Assembly (NCBI GenBank): GCA_902796005.1
Contig: CADBNF010000097.1
Coordinates: forward strand, 1 to 41,068
Length of the DNA stretch: 41,068 nucleotides
From: an uncultured Lachnospiraceae bacterium
Lineage (GTDB): Bacteria > Bacillota > Clostridia > Lachnospirales > Lachnospiraceae
Direction of reading: 5' to 3'
The notes under the pieces are model-generated. The model ran no database searches and was not told where the DNA came from. It was given only the letters and a program-made list of their open reading frames with translations. Shown here in pieces: positions 7,341 through 15,408 of this stretch (its first letter is position 1; the number at the start of each line of letters is the position of its first letter). Both the position numbers and the translations under genes were made by a program.

Positions 7341-8084
7341 ATGGAAAGAAGAAAAACAGCCCTGGTCACCGGCGCCAGCCGCGGAATCGGCAGAGCCGTC
7401 TGCGTCAGACTGGCGCAGAAAGGCATGGATATTGCATTTACCTACAGAAGCGATGACAATGGCGCGGCGGAAACCCGGCGCCTTTGCGAGGAGGCCGGCG
7501 CGAAGGTGTATGCCTACAGGGCCGACGTCAGTGATTCCGCTGCCTGCCGGGAAACCGTCAGGGCTCTGCTTGCGGAAAACGGCGGCCATCTGGACGTGCT
7601 GGTGAACAATGCGGGCATTACAAAGGACGGCCTTCTGGTGCGGATGAAGGACGAGGACCTGGACAGAGTGCTGGACATCAACCTGAAGGGCACCTTCTAC
7701 ATGCTGCGGGAAGCCGCAGCCGTGATGCTCAAAGCCCGCAGCGGCAAAATTATCAACATCAGCAGCGTGGTGGGCATTTCCGGCAACGCCGGACAGGTGA
7801 ACTACGCCGCCAGCAAAGCCGGGGTAATCGGCATGACCAAATCCCTGGCCAAGGAGCTGGCCTCCCGGCATATCAACGTGAATGCCGTAGCCCCGGGCAT
7901 GATTGCCACGGACATGACGGCAGCCATGAGCGAGACCGCGAAGGAGGCGGCGAAGGGCATGATTCCCTTCGGGCAGATGGGCCTTCCCGAACAGGTGGCG
8001 GACGCGGTAGCCTTTCTGGCCGGAGAGGAAAGCTCGTATATCACCGGCCAGGTACTGTGCGTAGACGGAGGAATGACGATATGA
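7341..8084 (+). CDS. fabG: 3-oxoacyl-ACP reductase
   Basis: A 247-residue short-chain dehydrogenase that reduces beta-ketoacyl-ACP with NADPH. It has the nucleotide loop TGASRGIG, NNAG near residue 90, and the catalytic Ser142, Tyr155 and Lys159 (YAASK). The C-terminal AGEESSYITGQVLCVDGG is typical of FabG. The ATG at 7341 is used because AAAGGAG lies 6 bases upstream; an in-frame start at 7287 is inside fabD. The stop overlaps fabF (ATGA). Confidence 0.95.
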   Translation: MERRKTALVTGASRGIGRAVCVRLAQKGMDIAFTYRSDDNGAAETRRLCEEAGAKVYAYRADVSDSAACRETVRALLAENGGHLDVLVNNAGITKDGLLVRMKDEDLDRVLDINLKGTFYMLREAAAVMLKARSGKIINISSVVGISGNAGQVNYAASKAGVIGMTKSLAKELASRHINVNAVAPGMIATDMTAAMSETAKEAAKGMIPFGQMGLPEQVADAVAFLAGEESSYITGQVLCVDGGMTI

Positions 8085-9340
8085 GAAGAGTGGTAATTAC
8101 CGGCATCGGCGCTGTGACACCCGTGGGCAATACCGTGCCGCAGATGTGGGAGAGCATCCGGCAGGGCCGGTGCGGCATCGGCCCGATCACCCTTTACGAT
8201 ACGTCCGGGCAGAAAATCAAACTGGCCGGCGAGGTGAAGGATTTTCACCCTGAGGAAATCATCGAAAAGAAAGAGCTGCGGCGGATGGACAGATTCACCC
8301 AGTTTGCCTGTGTTGCGGCCGCGGAAGCCATGACGGACTGCGGCATTGACCTGGAAACCACCGACAGAAGCCGGTTCGGCGTGCTTATTTCCAGCGGCAT
8401 CGGCGGCCTGAACGCGATCCAGAACGAGGACCGCAAAGGCGCGGTGAAGGGCTACGACCGGGTGCTTCCCTACTTCATCCCCATGTGCATCTCCAATATG
8501 GCGGCGGGACAGATCGCCATCACCTACGGCCTTACGGGCATGTGCTCCTGCGTGGTGACGGCCTGCGCCGGCGGAACCAACGCGGTGGGCGACGCCTACC
8601 GGCAGATCAAGGACGGCTATGCGGAGATGATGCTCTGCGGCGGTACGGAAAGCTGCATCACCGATCTGGGCATCGGCGGCTTTACGGCCATGCAGGCCCT
8701 TTCCCCTTCTGAGGACCCGGCCCGGGCCTCCATTCCCTTTGACAGGGAAAGAAACGGCTTTGTGATGGCGGAGGGCGCCGGCATGCTGGTCCTTGAGGAA
8801 TATGAGCATGCAAAAAAGAGAAATGCGAAAATCTACGCAGAGGTTTCCGGCTACGCCGCAAACTGCGACGCCTACCATGTGACCGCGCCGAAGGAGGACG
8901 GCAGCACCGCCGCCCGCTGCATGCTGGAAGCCGTGGCGGATGCGGGCATAAAGCCGGCGGATATCGGCTACATCAATGCCCACGGCACCTCCACGAAGAT
9001 GAATGACCGGGTGGAAACCACCGCCATCCGCCGGGCCTTCGGGGCCCATGCGGATGCACTGGCCGTCAGCTCCACCAAGTCCATGACCGGCCACATGATC
9101 GCAGCCACCGGCGCCGTGGAATGCATCATCACCGCCCTGGCCTTGCGTGACGGCTTCCTGCCCGCCACCATCGGCTACAGGGAACCGGATGCGGACTGTG
9201 ACCTGGATATCATCCCGAATGAGGGCCGCAGTAAACAGGTGGATTTCGCCCTGTCCAATTCCTTAGGGTTCGGCGGCCACAATGCCTGTCTGGTGCTCAA
9301 CCGCCCGGAGAAGGGAGTCAAGCATGCAGATGAACATTGA
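8081..9340 (+). CDS. fabF: Beta-ketoacyl-ACP synthase II
   Basis: A 419-residue elongating condensing enzyme. Cys162 sits in VTACAGGTNAVG and the two catalytic histidines are in INAHGTST and SMTGHMIAATG. Most FabF proteins read ACAAGTNAIG; the Ala-to-Gly change here is conservative. The start at 8081 overlaps the fabG stop. The gene overlaps fabZ by 17 bases. It uses malonyl-ACP to extend the chain by two carbons. Confidence 0.95.
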   Translation: MRRVVITGIGAVTPVGNTVPQMWESIRQGRCGIGPITLYDTSGQKIKLAGEVKDFHPEEIIEKKELRRMDRFTQFACVAAAEAMTDCGIDLETTDRSRFGVLISSGIGGLNAIQNEDRKGAVKGYDRVLPYFIPMCISNMAAGQIAITYGLTGMCSCVVTACAGGTNAVGDAYRQIKDGYAEMMLCGGTESCITDLGIGGFTAMQALSPSEDPARASIPFDRERNGFVMAEGAGMLVLEEYEHAKKRNAKIYAEVSGYAANCDAYHVTAPKEDGSTAARCMLEAVADAGIKPADIGYINAHGTSTKMNDRVETTAIRRAFGAHADALAVSSTKSMTGHMIAATGAVECIITALALRDGFLPATIGYREPDADCDLDIIPNEGRSKQVDFALSNSLGFGGHNACLVLNRPEKGVKHADEH

Positions 9341-9749
9341 GGAAATCACTCAAATTCTTCCCCATCGGTACCCCTTCCTTCTGGTTGACCGGATCCTCGA
9401 ATGCGAACCGGGGGTGAGCGCGGAGGGCATCAAATGCGTTTCCGCAAACGAAGCCTTCTTCGCGGGGCATTTTCCGGGCAATCCGGTGATGCCCGGGGTA
9501 CTGATTCTGGAGGCTCTGGCCCAGACCGGCGCAGCGGCTATCCTGGCCCTGCCGGAAAACCGGGGGAAAACCGCCTATTTCGGCGGAATAAAAAATGCAA
9601 GATTTCGAAAAAAAGTTATTCCCGGTGATGTATTGCACCTGAAATGTGCTATAATCAAGAGCAAAGGCAACGCAGGAATCGCAGCTGCAGAGGCGTCTGT
9701 GGACGGAAAAGTAGCGGTAAAGGCGGAACTGACCTTTGCTATAGGCTGA
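9324..9749 (+). CDS. fabZ: 3-hydroxyacyl-ACP dehydratase
   Basis: A 141-residue hot-dog-fold dehydratase. It has the family's HRYPFLLVDRI and the active-site segment GHFPGNPVMPGVLILEALAQ with catalytic His and Glu. It makes trans-2-enoyl-ACP for FabK. The ATG at 9324 follows GAAGGGAG within fabF; a second ATG at 9330 is possible. No fabA or fabM isomerase is seen, so how unsaturated fatty acids are made is not explained by this operon. Confidence 0.94.
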   Translation: MQMNIEEITQILPHRYPFLLVDRILECEPGVSAEGIKCVSANEAFFAGHFPGNPVMPGVLILEALAQTGAAAILALPENRGKTAYFGGIKNARFRKKVIPGDVLHLKCAIIKSKGNAGIAAAEASVDGKVAVKAELTFAIG

Positions 9750-9768
9750 TGCATAAGGGGATAACAGG

Positions 9769-10206
9769 ATGATTAAAGAAGCGTTTGTGAAGGTGTACGA
9801 CAATTTTAAGATGCATTTCTATCATGAGATTTTCCAGAAATGGAGGGGCAGGGAGCTGTCTCTGACGACCTTTGAAACCTTCTGTATGGAAATCATTTAT
9901 ATTCTGGACCGGCCCACGGTCAGCGAATTTTCAAAATTCGCGAGCCTGTCCTCCGCCAATGCGGCGGACAAGATTAACAAGCTGATCGCCAAGGGTTATA
10001 TCCGGAAGATCCAGTCGGAGAAGGACAGGCGGAAATATTTCCTGGAGCCGACGGAGAAATATAATGATTACTACAACATCAACAACGCCTACATCAGTAA
10101 GGTGCTGGACAAGGTGGAGAACCGTTTCTCCGAGGAGGAGAAGGCCACCTTCCTGAAAATCCTTACCGTGATGAGCGAAGAGCTGATGGACAATGTCCAA
10201 TCCTGA
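9769..10206 (+). CDS. MarR-family regulator, probably FabT-like fatty-acid repressor
   Basis: A 145-residue winged-helix protein of the MarR family. The recognition region is SLSSANAADKINKLIAKGYI, followed by the wing QSEKDRRKYFLEPT. It is 19 bases after fabZ and before the terminator, so it is cotranscribed with the fatty-acid genes. FabT proteins of Firmicutes repress fab operons when loaded with acyl-ACP, and the palindromes at 646-677 fit such a target. In streptococci fabT comes first, here it is last. The fatty-acid role is inferred from position. Confidence 0.8.
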   Translation: MIKEAFVKVYDNFKMHFYHEIFQKWRGRELSLTTFETFCMEIIYILDRPTVSEFSKFASLSSANAADKINKLIAKGYIRKIQSEKDRRKYFLEPTEKYNDYYNINNAYISKVLDKVENRFSEEEKATFLKILTVMSEELMDNVQS

Positions 10207-10252
10207 AGCCGGACTTGCGGCTGGAAAATAAGCGGCCGTGTCCCGGCAGACG

Positions 10253-10285
10253 AAAAAAGCACCCCACTGCTGTGGGGTGCCTTTT
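10253..10285. terminator. Bidirectional intrinsic terminator between marR and metF
   Basis: A 9-bp perfect stem (GCACCCCAC/GTGGGGTGC, 10259-10280) with a 4-base loop has TTTT after it on the plus strand and six T residues after it on the minus strand. It can end both the fatty-acid operon and the rnfC2-metV-metF operon. Confidence 0.88.
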
Positions 10286-10304
10286 CATGTCCGTAAAAGA
10301 CGGA

Positions 10305-11186
10305 TTATTTAAGACCAGCCTGTTCCAGAAGGCCCGGAACCTTGGACTCCCAGCCCATGGCCATGATGTGCAGGCCCTGGACAGCGTCCTTGCACTCGCG
10401 GATGATGCGGGCGGCGATGGCAACACCGGTCTCACCGGATTTGGCCTTTTCCTTGTCGGCGGCCAGCTCGTCGATGATGGAATCGGGAATGCTGATGCCG
10501 GCAACGTTCTTGTTCATGTAACGGCACATGCCGGCATTCTTCGGGATAACGATACCCAGCTGAATGGGCTTGCCGAACTGTTTTGCCTTCTCCATGAAGG
10601 AAAGGAACTTATCGGTATCATAAACGGCCTGGGTCTGGAAAAACTCACAGCCGGCCATGATCTTGCGCTCCATCTTCGCCAGCTGGGCGTCTACGGAGTC
10701 GCTGCAGGGAGACACAACGGCGCCTTTGGCAAACTTCGGGAAATCACCAACCAGGTCATTGCCGCCAAGATCCTTGCCGCTTTCCAGCTGGCACATGCAG
10801 TGCAGAAGGGATACGGAATCCAGATCGAATACGGGCTTTGCGGTGGGATGGTCGCCTAAGGTGGGATGGTCGCCGGTCAGGGCAAGGACGTTGTCGATGC
10901 CGAAACAGGCAGCGCCTAAAAGGTCACCCTCGATGGCCATACGGTTTCTGTCACGGCAGGTCATCTGCAGGATGGGATTTAAGCCGGCCTGCTTTAATGC
11001 GATACATACGGGCAGGGAGCTCATACGCATAACAGAGGACTGGTTGTCCGTTACGTTAACAGCATGGATTCCGCTTAAATATTCCTTGGCTTCTTCGATA
11101 ACCTTGTCAATATTGGTGCCCTTGGGCGGTCCGACTTCTGCGGTAATTACAAATTCACCACGTTCAAATAACTCACTGATTCTCAT
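10305..11186 (-). CDS. metF: Methylene-tetrahydrofolate reductase catalytic subunit
   Basis: A 293-residue TIM-barrel MTHFR. Motifs include ITAEVGPPKG, NVTDNQ, TCRDRNR and the loop LTGDHPTLGDHPTAKPVFDLDSV. It reduces methylene-H4folate to methyl-H4folate, the last step of the methyl branch before AcsE/AcsB. It lies 35 bases downstream of metV with AGGAG before its ATG and is last in the leftward operon. A purely biosynthetic MetF would usually lie near methionine genes; linkage to MetV and RnfC2 points to acetogenic use. Confidence 0.93.
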   Translation of the reverse strand: MRISELFERGEFVITAEVGPPKGTNIDKVIEEAKEYLSGIHAVNVTDNQSSVMRMSSLPVCIALKQAGLNPILQMTCRDRNRMAIEGDLLGAACFGIDNVLALTGDHPTLGDHPTAKPVFDLDSVSLLHCMCQLESGKDLGGNDLVGDFPKFAKGAVVSPCSDSVDAQLAKMERKIMAGCEFFQTQAVYDTDKFLSFMEKAKQFGKPIQLGIVIPKNAGMCRYMNKNVAGISIPDSIIDELAADKEKAKSGETGVAIAARIIRECKDAVQGLHIMAMGWESKVPGLLEQAGLK

Positions 11187-11221
11187 TCTTATTTGCTCCT
11201 AACAATTTAAAAATTTAAGGG

Positions 11222-11848
11222 TTATTCCTTGTTGATGTCCTTGTAGGTCGCATAATTGCGGACCTGAACGGGGCATTTCTTTAACACATCAAGACGGCCG
11301 ACCTGGGCCAGACGGCGCTGTATACGCTCCCAGCCGCACTCCATGTCATGGTTGACCTCACACTTGCCGTCCTTGGCGCCGCCGCACTGGCCGTTCACCA
11401 GGCTCTTGGAGCAGGCGGTGATGGGGCAGATGCCGCCGGTCAGGTTCAGGTAGCATTCGCCGCACTGGTCACAGTCGTATTCCAGCGGGGTAACGCCCTG
11501 ATAGCCCGGAAGGGCGAAGGTATCGCAGGCTGCGCAGACTCTCTTGTCTGCCAGATATTCGGAAACGGTCTGTACGCCTACGCCGCAGGAGAAGACCAGA
11601 ACGGTGTCCGCTTCTTCAATCTGCTTTGCGTAGCGCTCGAGACGCAGCTTCATGTTTTCGGGATTGCAGATGTAATCCGTGGTCAGGATGCCGGTCAGCT
11701 TTCCGGCTTCCATCAGCTCCTTCTGCAGCTCGTTGGCGCCCTTTTCATCGAAGAACACTTCCTTGCAGCCGTGGCAGTTGATGACAAAAGCCTTTCCGCA
11801 GATCAGGGATTCGATGATTTCTCTGTCTTTTAACTGGGTAATTAACAT
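11222..11848 (-). CDS. metV: MetV, zinc/Fe-S partner subunit of MTHFR
   Basis: A 208-residue MTHFR C-terminal-type protein (MetV). Cysteine-rich segments include CHGCKEVF, FSCGVGVQTVS, CDQCGECYLN and ICPITACSKSLVNGQCGG. MetV binds MetF in acetogens and carries metal centres used in electron transfer. It begins one base after rnfC2, with GGGGG before its ATG, and is followed by metF. It resembles residues 1-205 of the upstream RnfC2-like protein over its full length, so the operon has two versions of the same domain. Confidence 0.9.
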   Translation of the reverse strand: MLITQLKDREIIESLICGKAFVINCHGCKEVFFDEKGANELQKELMEAGKLTGILTTDYICNPENMKLRLERYAKQIEEADTVLVFSCGVGVQTVSEYLADKRVCAACDTFALPGYQGVTPLEYDCDQCGECYLNLTGGICPITACSKSLVNGQCGGAKDGKCEVNHDMECGWERIQRRLAQVGRLDVLKKCPVQVRNYATYKDINKE

Positions 11849-11849
11849 A

Positions 11850-13814
11850 TCACTTCATCCCCCTTATGGCATTTTTGCCGGCCTTGATCTTGGAAACCAG
11901 CGGAATCTTGGAGGAGCAGATGTACTCACAGCTGCGGCACTCGATGCAGTCCATGACATTGCGTTCCTTCATTCCGAGCCAGTCTTCGGCATCGGCAAGC
12001 TTGGAGAAGTACAGCGGCTTCAGTTCCATCGGGCATACGTCCACGCAGCGTCCGCACTTGATGCAGGATACTTCGGTGGAAATATCGGACTCGATGCAGA
12101 TAAGGCCGTTGCTTCCCTTGATGATCGGCACGTTCAGGTCAGGCAGAAGGAAGCCCATCATCGGGCCGCCGGCCTTGACTTCGGCATAATCGCCGACAAT
12201 GCCGCCGCAGTAATCGATAAGCTCCTTGGCGCTGGTACCGATCTTCACGATGAAGTTGCCCGGGTTGGCAATCTTCTCGCCGGTAACGGTAACGACACGC
12301 TCGATAAGAGGCATACCGGTCTTGATGGCATCGGAAATGGCCTTAACGGTGCTGACGTTGCAGACAACGGCGCCCACATCTGCGGGAAGTCCGCCGGAGG
12401 GAACCTGCTTGCCCAGTACGCGCTTGATGAGCATCTTCTCAGCGCCTTGGGGGTATTTGGTTCTGGCAACGGCAACCTCGATGCCTTCCATGCCTTCTAC
12501 CTTGGCCTGCATCAGCTCGATGGCGTCGGGCTTGTTGTCCTCGATGACAATGATGCCCTTGGGCGCGGCAACGGCCTTCATCACGGCCTTCAGGCCGTAG
12601 ATAACGTCGTCCGCGTACTCCAGCAGAACTCTGTGGTCAGCGGTAAGCAGGGGTTCGCACTCGCAGCCGTTCAGGAGCACGGCGTCGATGGGTTTGCCGG
12701 GTTTCAGCTTCACGTAGGTGGGGAAGCCGGCGCCGCCCATGCCGACGATACCGCTCTCATTGACCAGGTCAACGATCTCATCGGGGGTAAGCTCCTCAAG
12801 AGGCTTGCGGGGTTTTACGGATTCGTGCAGAGTATTCTTTCCGTCGGATTTGATGACAACGGACATAACCTCCCGGCCCTGGGTCGGGTGCAGTCTGGGC
12901 TCCACGGCGACAACGGTACCGCTGACGCTGGAATGCACGTTCGCGCTGATGAAGCCGGCGATTTCGCCGATTTTCTGTCCTACGGCTACGGTGTCACCAA
13001 CTGCCACAATCGGGTTGGCCGGTGCGCCGGCATGCTGGGACAGGGGAATAACCACGGTATCCGGTTCCGGGAAGCGGACCAGCGGAATATGCTCGGCCAG
13101 TTCCTTCTTCTCAGAGGGATGAACACCGCCGTAATAGCCGTCCAGACGGGCTTCGCGTACGGATTTTACATACTCGTTGATGACCTTGAAGTTGACTTTG
13201 GAGTAGTCACGAAGCTGGACGGGCTGATTCTTCAGCTCATCAAGACGGCCCTGGGCCGCAAGACGCTGCTGGATCTTCTCCCATGCACAGTCCTTGTTCG
13301 GATCCACTTCGCACTTGCCGTTCTTCGCACCGCCGCACTGGCCGTTCAAGAGGCTCTTGGAGCAGTCCACAATGGGGCAGATACCGCCGGTGATGTTCAG
13401 GTAGCACTGTGCGCAGGCGTCACAGGCCTTCTTGGTCAGCGCCATGCCGTGGTGACCCTGGTAGTTCAGGGAATTGCTGGCCGCGAATACGGGCAGCGGA
13501 CAGGCATCGGCGATGGTCTGAATACCCAGACCACAGGAAATAACAAAAATGTTTTCCGTTCCCTCGGGGATGGCTTCCTGCAGCTTTTTGAGTGTCTGCG
13601 TCTTATTGCACAGGAAATCCACCTTGAGGGACCCGGTAACCGTCTTGCCCTGCTCCTTAGCGAATTCCACGAACTTCTCGCAGTCCGGTTCATCGAAGGT
13701 TTCAAATTCCTTGAAACACTTGTTGCAGGCAAGGACGAAGATGTTGTCCAGATCGGACAGCAGCGGGATGAGCTCGTCGGTTCCCTTCAGTTTGTACTTG
13801 GTATAATCTTCCAA
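11850..13814 (-). CDS. rnfC2: RnfC2-like protein with N-terminal MetV domain, TTG start
   Basis: A 654-residue fusion. Residues 1-205 are MetV-like (CNKCFKEF, CGLGIQTIAD, CDACAQCYLN, ICPIVDCSKSLLNGQCGG). The rest is an RnfC/Nqo1-type NADH- and FMN-binding subunit (GIVGMGGAGFPTYVKL, LLNGCECEP), ending with two ferredoxin clusters, CIKCGRCVDVCP and CIECRSCEYIC. RnfC2-MetV-MetF form the NADH-linked MTHFR of Acetobacterium-type acetogens. The start is TTG 13814, with GAGGAAGGTGA just upstream and no nearby ATG in frame. It is the first gene of the operon. Confidence 0.88.
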   Translation of the reverse strand: MEDYTKYKLKGTDELIPLLSDLDNIFVLACNKCFKEFETFDEPDCEKFVEFAKEQGKTVTGSLKVDFLCNKTQTLKKLQEAIPEGTENIFVISCGLGIQTIADACPLPVFAASNSLNYQGHHGMALTKKACDACAQCYLNITGGICPIVDCSKSLLNGQCGGAKNGKCEVDPNKDCAWEKIQQRLAAQGRLDELKNQPVQLRDYSKVNFKVINEYVKSVREARLDGYYGGVHPSEKKELAEHIPLVRFPEPDTVVIPLSQHAGAPANPIVAVGDTVAVGQKIGEIAGFISANVHSSVSGTVVAVEPRLHPTQGREVMSVVIKSDGKNTLHESVKPRKPLEELTPDEIVDLVNESGIVGMGGAGFPTYVKLKPGKPIDAVLLNGCECEPLLTADHRVLLEYADDVIYGLKAVMKAVAAPKGIIVIEDNKPDAIELMQAKVEGMEGIEVAVARTKYPQGAEKMLIKRVLGKQVPSGGLPADVGAVVCNVSTVKAISDAIKTGMPLIERVVTVTGEKIANPGNFIVKIGTSAKELIDYCGGIVGDYAEVKAGGPMMGFLLPDLNVPIIKGSNGLICIESDISTEVSCIKCGRCVDVCPMELKPLYFSKLADAEDWLGMKERNVMDCIECRSCEYICSSKIPLVSKIKAGKNAIRGMK

Positions 13815-13950
13815 ATCTTCACCTTCCTCAATAATTGCCCGGCAGGGCCTGTCCGGGGCGCCTTCCGGAGAACATACCTCTGCACCTGCATGTTTTCCCG
13901 AAGGCGTACATCAGTACACCCCTGCCACAGTCTAGATTGATGTGATAAAA

Positions 13951-13967
13951 AGTATAGCACATGTCAA
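13951..13967 (-). promoter_or_regulatory. Promoter of rnfC2-metV-metF
   Basis: On the minus strand TGCTATACT gives an extended -10 (TATACT at 13956-13951), and a TTGACA lies just upstream but too close to act as its -35. The leader to the TTG start is about 130 bases. It contains a GC-rich hairpin at about 13837-13857 near the ribosome site, which may affect translation. Confidence 0.5.
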
Positions 13968-14111
13968 GGGGCATTTCTATAGGTAATCGTGTATGCTGTT
14001 TACGAAAAGAAGGGATAAAACTGTATAAAAATTTGAGGAAAAAAGACCTGCAAAAGCCCTCTGTCGCCGGGAAAAATGAGAAAAAAAGACAAAAGACCGT
14101 AAATCTCCATA
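13968..14111. other. Divergent intergenic region without a gene
   Basis: This is the middle of the gap between rnfC2 (leftward) and mntP (rightward). It is A-rich. Frames that cross it have no ribosome site and unrelated codon use, so I see no gene, RNA or repeat here. Confidence 0.5.
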
Positions 14112-14140
14112 TTGACAGCATGCTGTCGGGTATGTATAAG
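14112..14140 (+). promoter_or_regulatory. mntP promoter with palindrome in the spacer
   Basis: TTGACA at 14112-14117 and TATAAG at 14135-14140 are separated by 17 bases. A perfect 14-base palindrome, GACAGCATGCTGTC (14114-14127), overlaps the -35 and spacer, where a regulator would control polymerase access. Its regulator is unknown. Confidence 0.75.
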
Positions 14141-14207
14141 AAGAAGGTAACCCTTTCCCGTCAGGAAAATCAGGAGGCTTTCCGGCGGCCTGCCGGAACA
14201 AGAAGGA

Positions 14208-14795
14208 ATGGATTCGGTATTTATTTTAAACAGTCTGCTTTTAGGCGTCGGCATGGCCATGGACGCCTTTTCGGTATCCATGGCCAACGCGCTGCATGAG
14301 CCGGACATGTCCAAAAGGAAAATGGCCGGCATTGCCGGCGTATATGCCGCATTTCAGTACGCCATGCCGATGATCGGCTGGATCTGCGTGCATACCGTCA
14401 CGGAGAAATTTACAGCTTTCCAGAAATTTATTCCCTGGATAGCCCTGGCCCTGCTTCTCTACATCGGCGGCAAGATGCTCGTCGAGGCGCTGAAGGAGAG
14501 AAAGGCAAAGGAGGAGGACATGGTCCGGCCCTCCCTGACGCTGAAGGCCCTGCTCGTTCAGGGCATTGCCACCTCCATTGACGCACTGTCCGTGGGCTTT
14601 ACCATTGCAGGATATACCGCGGGGCTGGCCAATATGGCAGGTCTTATCATCGCCGTCGTGACCTTTGTGATCTGCTGCATCGGCCTTTTTATCGGCCGGA
14701 AAGCCGGAAAACACCTGTCCTGGAAGGCCTCCGTGCTGGGCGGCTGCATCCTGATCGGCATCGGCATTGAGATTTTCCTTAAGGGGATACTCTGA
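14208..14795 (+). CDS. mntP: Manganese efflux pump MntP
   Basis: A 195-residue membrane protein with six predicted helices in two homologous halves. Each half has the family's Asp-containing segment: GVGMAMDAFSVSMAN near residue 15 and GIATSIDALSVGFT near 122. MntP exports Mn2+ from the cytoplasm. The start follows AAGAAGGA; a hairpin around TCCGGC/GCCGGA lies just upstream. The 3' end overlaps the convergent ECF gene by 17 bases. No yybP-ykoY riboswitch motif was recognised in the short leader. Confidence 0.92.
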   Translation: MDSVFILNSLLLGVGMAMDAFSVSMANALHEPDMSKRKMAGIAGVYAAFQYAMPMIGWICVHTVTEKFTAFQKFIPWIALALLLYIGGKMLVEALKERKAKEEDMVRPSLTLKALLVQGIATSIDALSVGFTIAGYTAGLANMAGLIIAVVTFVICCIGLFIGRKAGKHLSWKASVLGGCILIGIGIEIFLKGIL

Positions 14796-15315
14796 AGCTG
14801 GCGAGGGCCCGGTTGAAGAGGGAATGGATACCCAGGTTCCAGCACAGAACCATGCCCAGCACAGCGCCCAGGGCAGCCTGGGCAATTTCATAGGGAAGCT
14901 TTATCACGGCATAGGCCAGGGTACTGTAGACAAAGGCCTTGCCGAAGAAATATCCGGTAACCATGATGACTGCGCCGGCGGCAACGCCGAGACCGGCGGC
15001 CAGGCGCGGCCGGTTCGGGAAGGCGTGGTGGGATATGAGGGAGATAACCACCGCCTGCAGGCCGTGGACGGCCAGGGAGACGAACATGGGCAGGGGGTAG
15101 AAGATAAGGTCGCCGAGGAAGGCGCCGATGCCGCCCACCACAAAGGCCTCCAGGGGATTCAGGAGGATGGCGGCCAGGGTGATCACCACGTCGCACAGGT
15201 AAAGATGCCCGCCCGGAACGGGAATGCCGAAGGAGCAGACTGCAATATTCATAGCCATGAGCACAGCCGTAAGCGTCAGACGCAGGGTGGTGCTTTTTTT
15301 ATTTCCGTACTGCAT
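14779..15315 (-). CDS. ECF transporter S component, vitamin type, substrate unknown
   Basis: A 178-residue hydrophobic protein with about six helices. An early MAMNIAVCSFGIPVPGGHLYL segment and GGIGAFLGDLIFYPLPMFVSLAVHGLQ fit the PF07155-like S-component group. S components bind a vitamin or precursor and pair with a shared EcfA/EcfT module encoded elsewhere. It is divergent from a MocR-type gene; such regulators often control vitamin B6 genes, so pyridoxine or a thiamin precursor is a guess for the substrate. The ribosome site is AGAGGT. Confidence 0.75.
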   Translation of the reverse strand: MQYGNKKSTTLRLTLTAVLMAMNIAVCSFGIPVPGGHLYLCDVVITLAAILLNPLEAFVVGGIGAFLGDLIFYPLPMFVSLAVHGLQAVVISLISHHAFPNRPRLAAGLGVAAGAVIMVTGYFFGKAFVYSTLAYAVIKLPYEIAQAALGAVLGMVLCWNLGIHSLFNRALASFRVSP

Positions 15316-15327
15316 GAAAAATACCTC

Positions 15328-15356
15328 TTTACTAAAATTGAAATGAAGTATATAAT
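15328..15356 (+). promoter_or_regulatory. Promoter of the MocR-like gene
   Basis: TTTACT (15328-15333) and TATAAT (15351-15356) are spaced by 17 bases. The -10 region also overlaps a minus-strand TATACT (15352-15347), which could serve the divergent ECF gene. Confidence 0.55.
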
Positions 15357-15358
15357 CT

Positions 15359-15408
15359 ATCTGACCATATAAAAATAACCAGAAAGAAGATTTTTTATAA
15401 GATCAGAT
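15359..15408. promoter_or_regulatory. Imperfect inverted repeat in the ECF/MocR divergent region
   Basis: ATCTGACCATATAAAAAT (15359-15376) is matched imperfectly by the reverse complement of 15390-15408. It lies just downstream of the MocR promoter and the right arm reaches the MocR start codon. This fits an autoregulatory operator or a leader hairpin. Confidence 0.45.

Noticed and set aside
7802-9094. A 430-codon open frame on the minus strand
   Set aside because: It is antisense to fabG and fabF, which have complete catalytic motifs; the frame is open because of GC-rich codon bias.
10840-10890. Tandem GGTGGGATGGTCGCC duplication in metF as a sequencing artefact
   Set aside because: The encoded GDHPTLGDHPTAK loop fits the normal MTHFR motif GDH..GDHP.AKPV, so it is probably genuine.
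11679-13940. A 753-codon open frame on the plus strand
   Set aside because: It lies opposite rnfC2, metV and their spacer. The minus-strand proteins have full family motifs and ribosome sites, while this frame reads low-complexity Gly/His/Asp text with no motif.
14141-14207. yybP-ykoY manganese riboswitch before mntP
   Set aside because: The leader after the promoter is only about 65 bases and no riboswitch motif is recognisable.
13961-14299. A 112-codon frame in the rnfC2-mntP gap
   Set aside because: It runs into mntP in another frame, lacks a ribosome site and has no family resemblance.
14779-14795. Overlap of mntP and the ECF gene as an assembly error
   Set aside because: Both proteins are full length with normal ends; short convergent overlaps are common.
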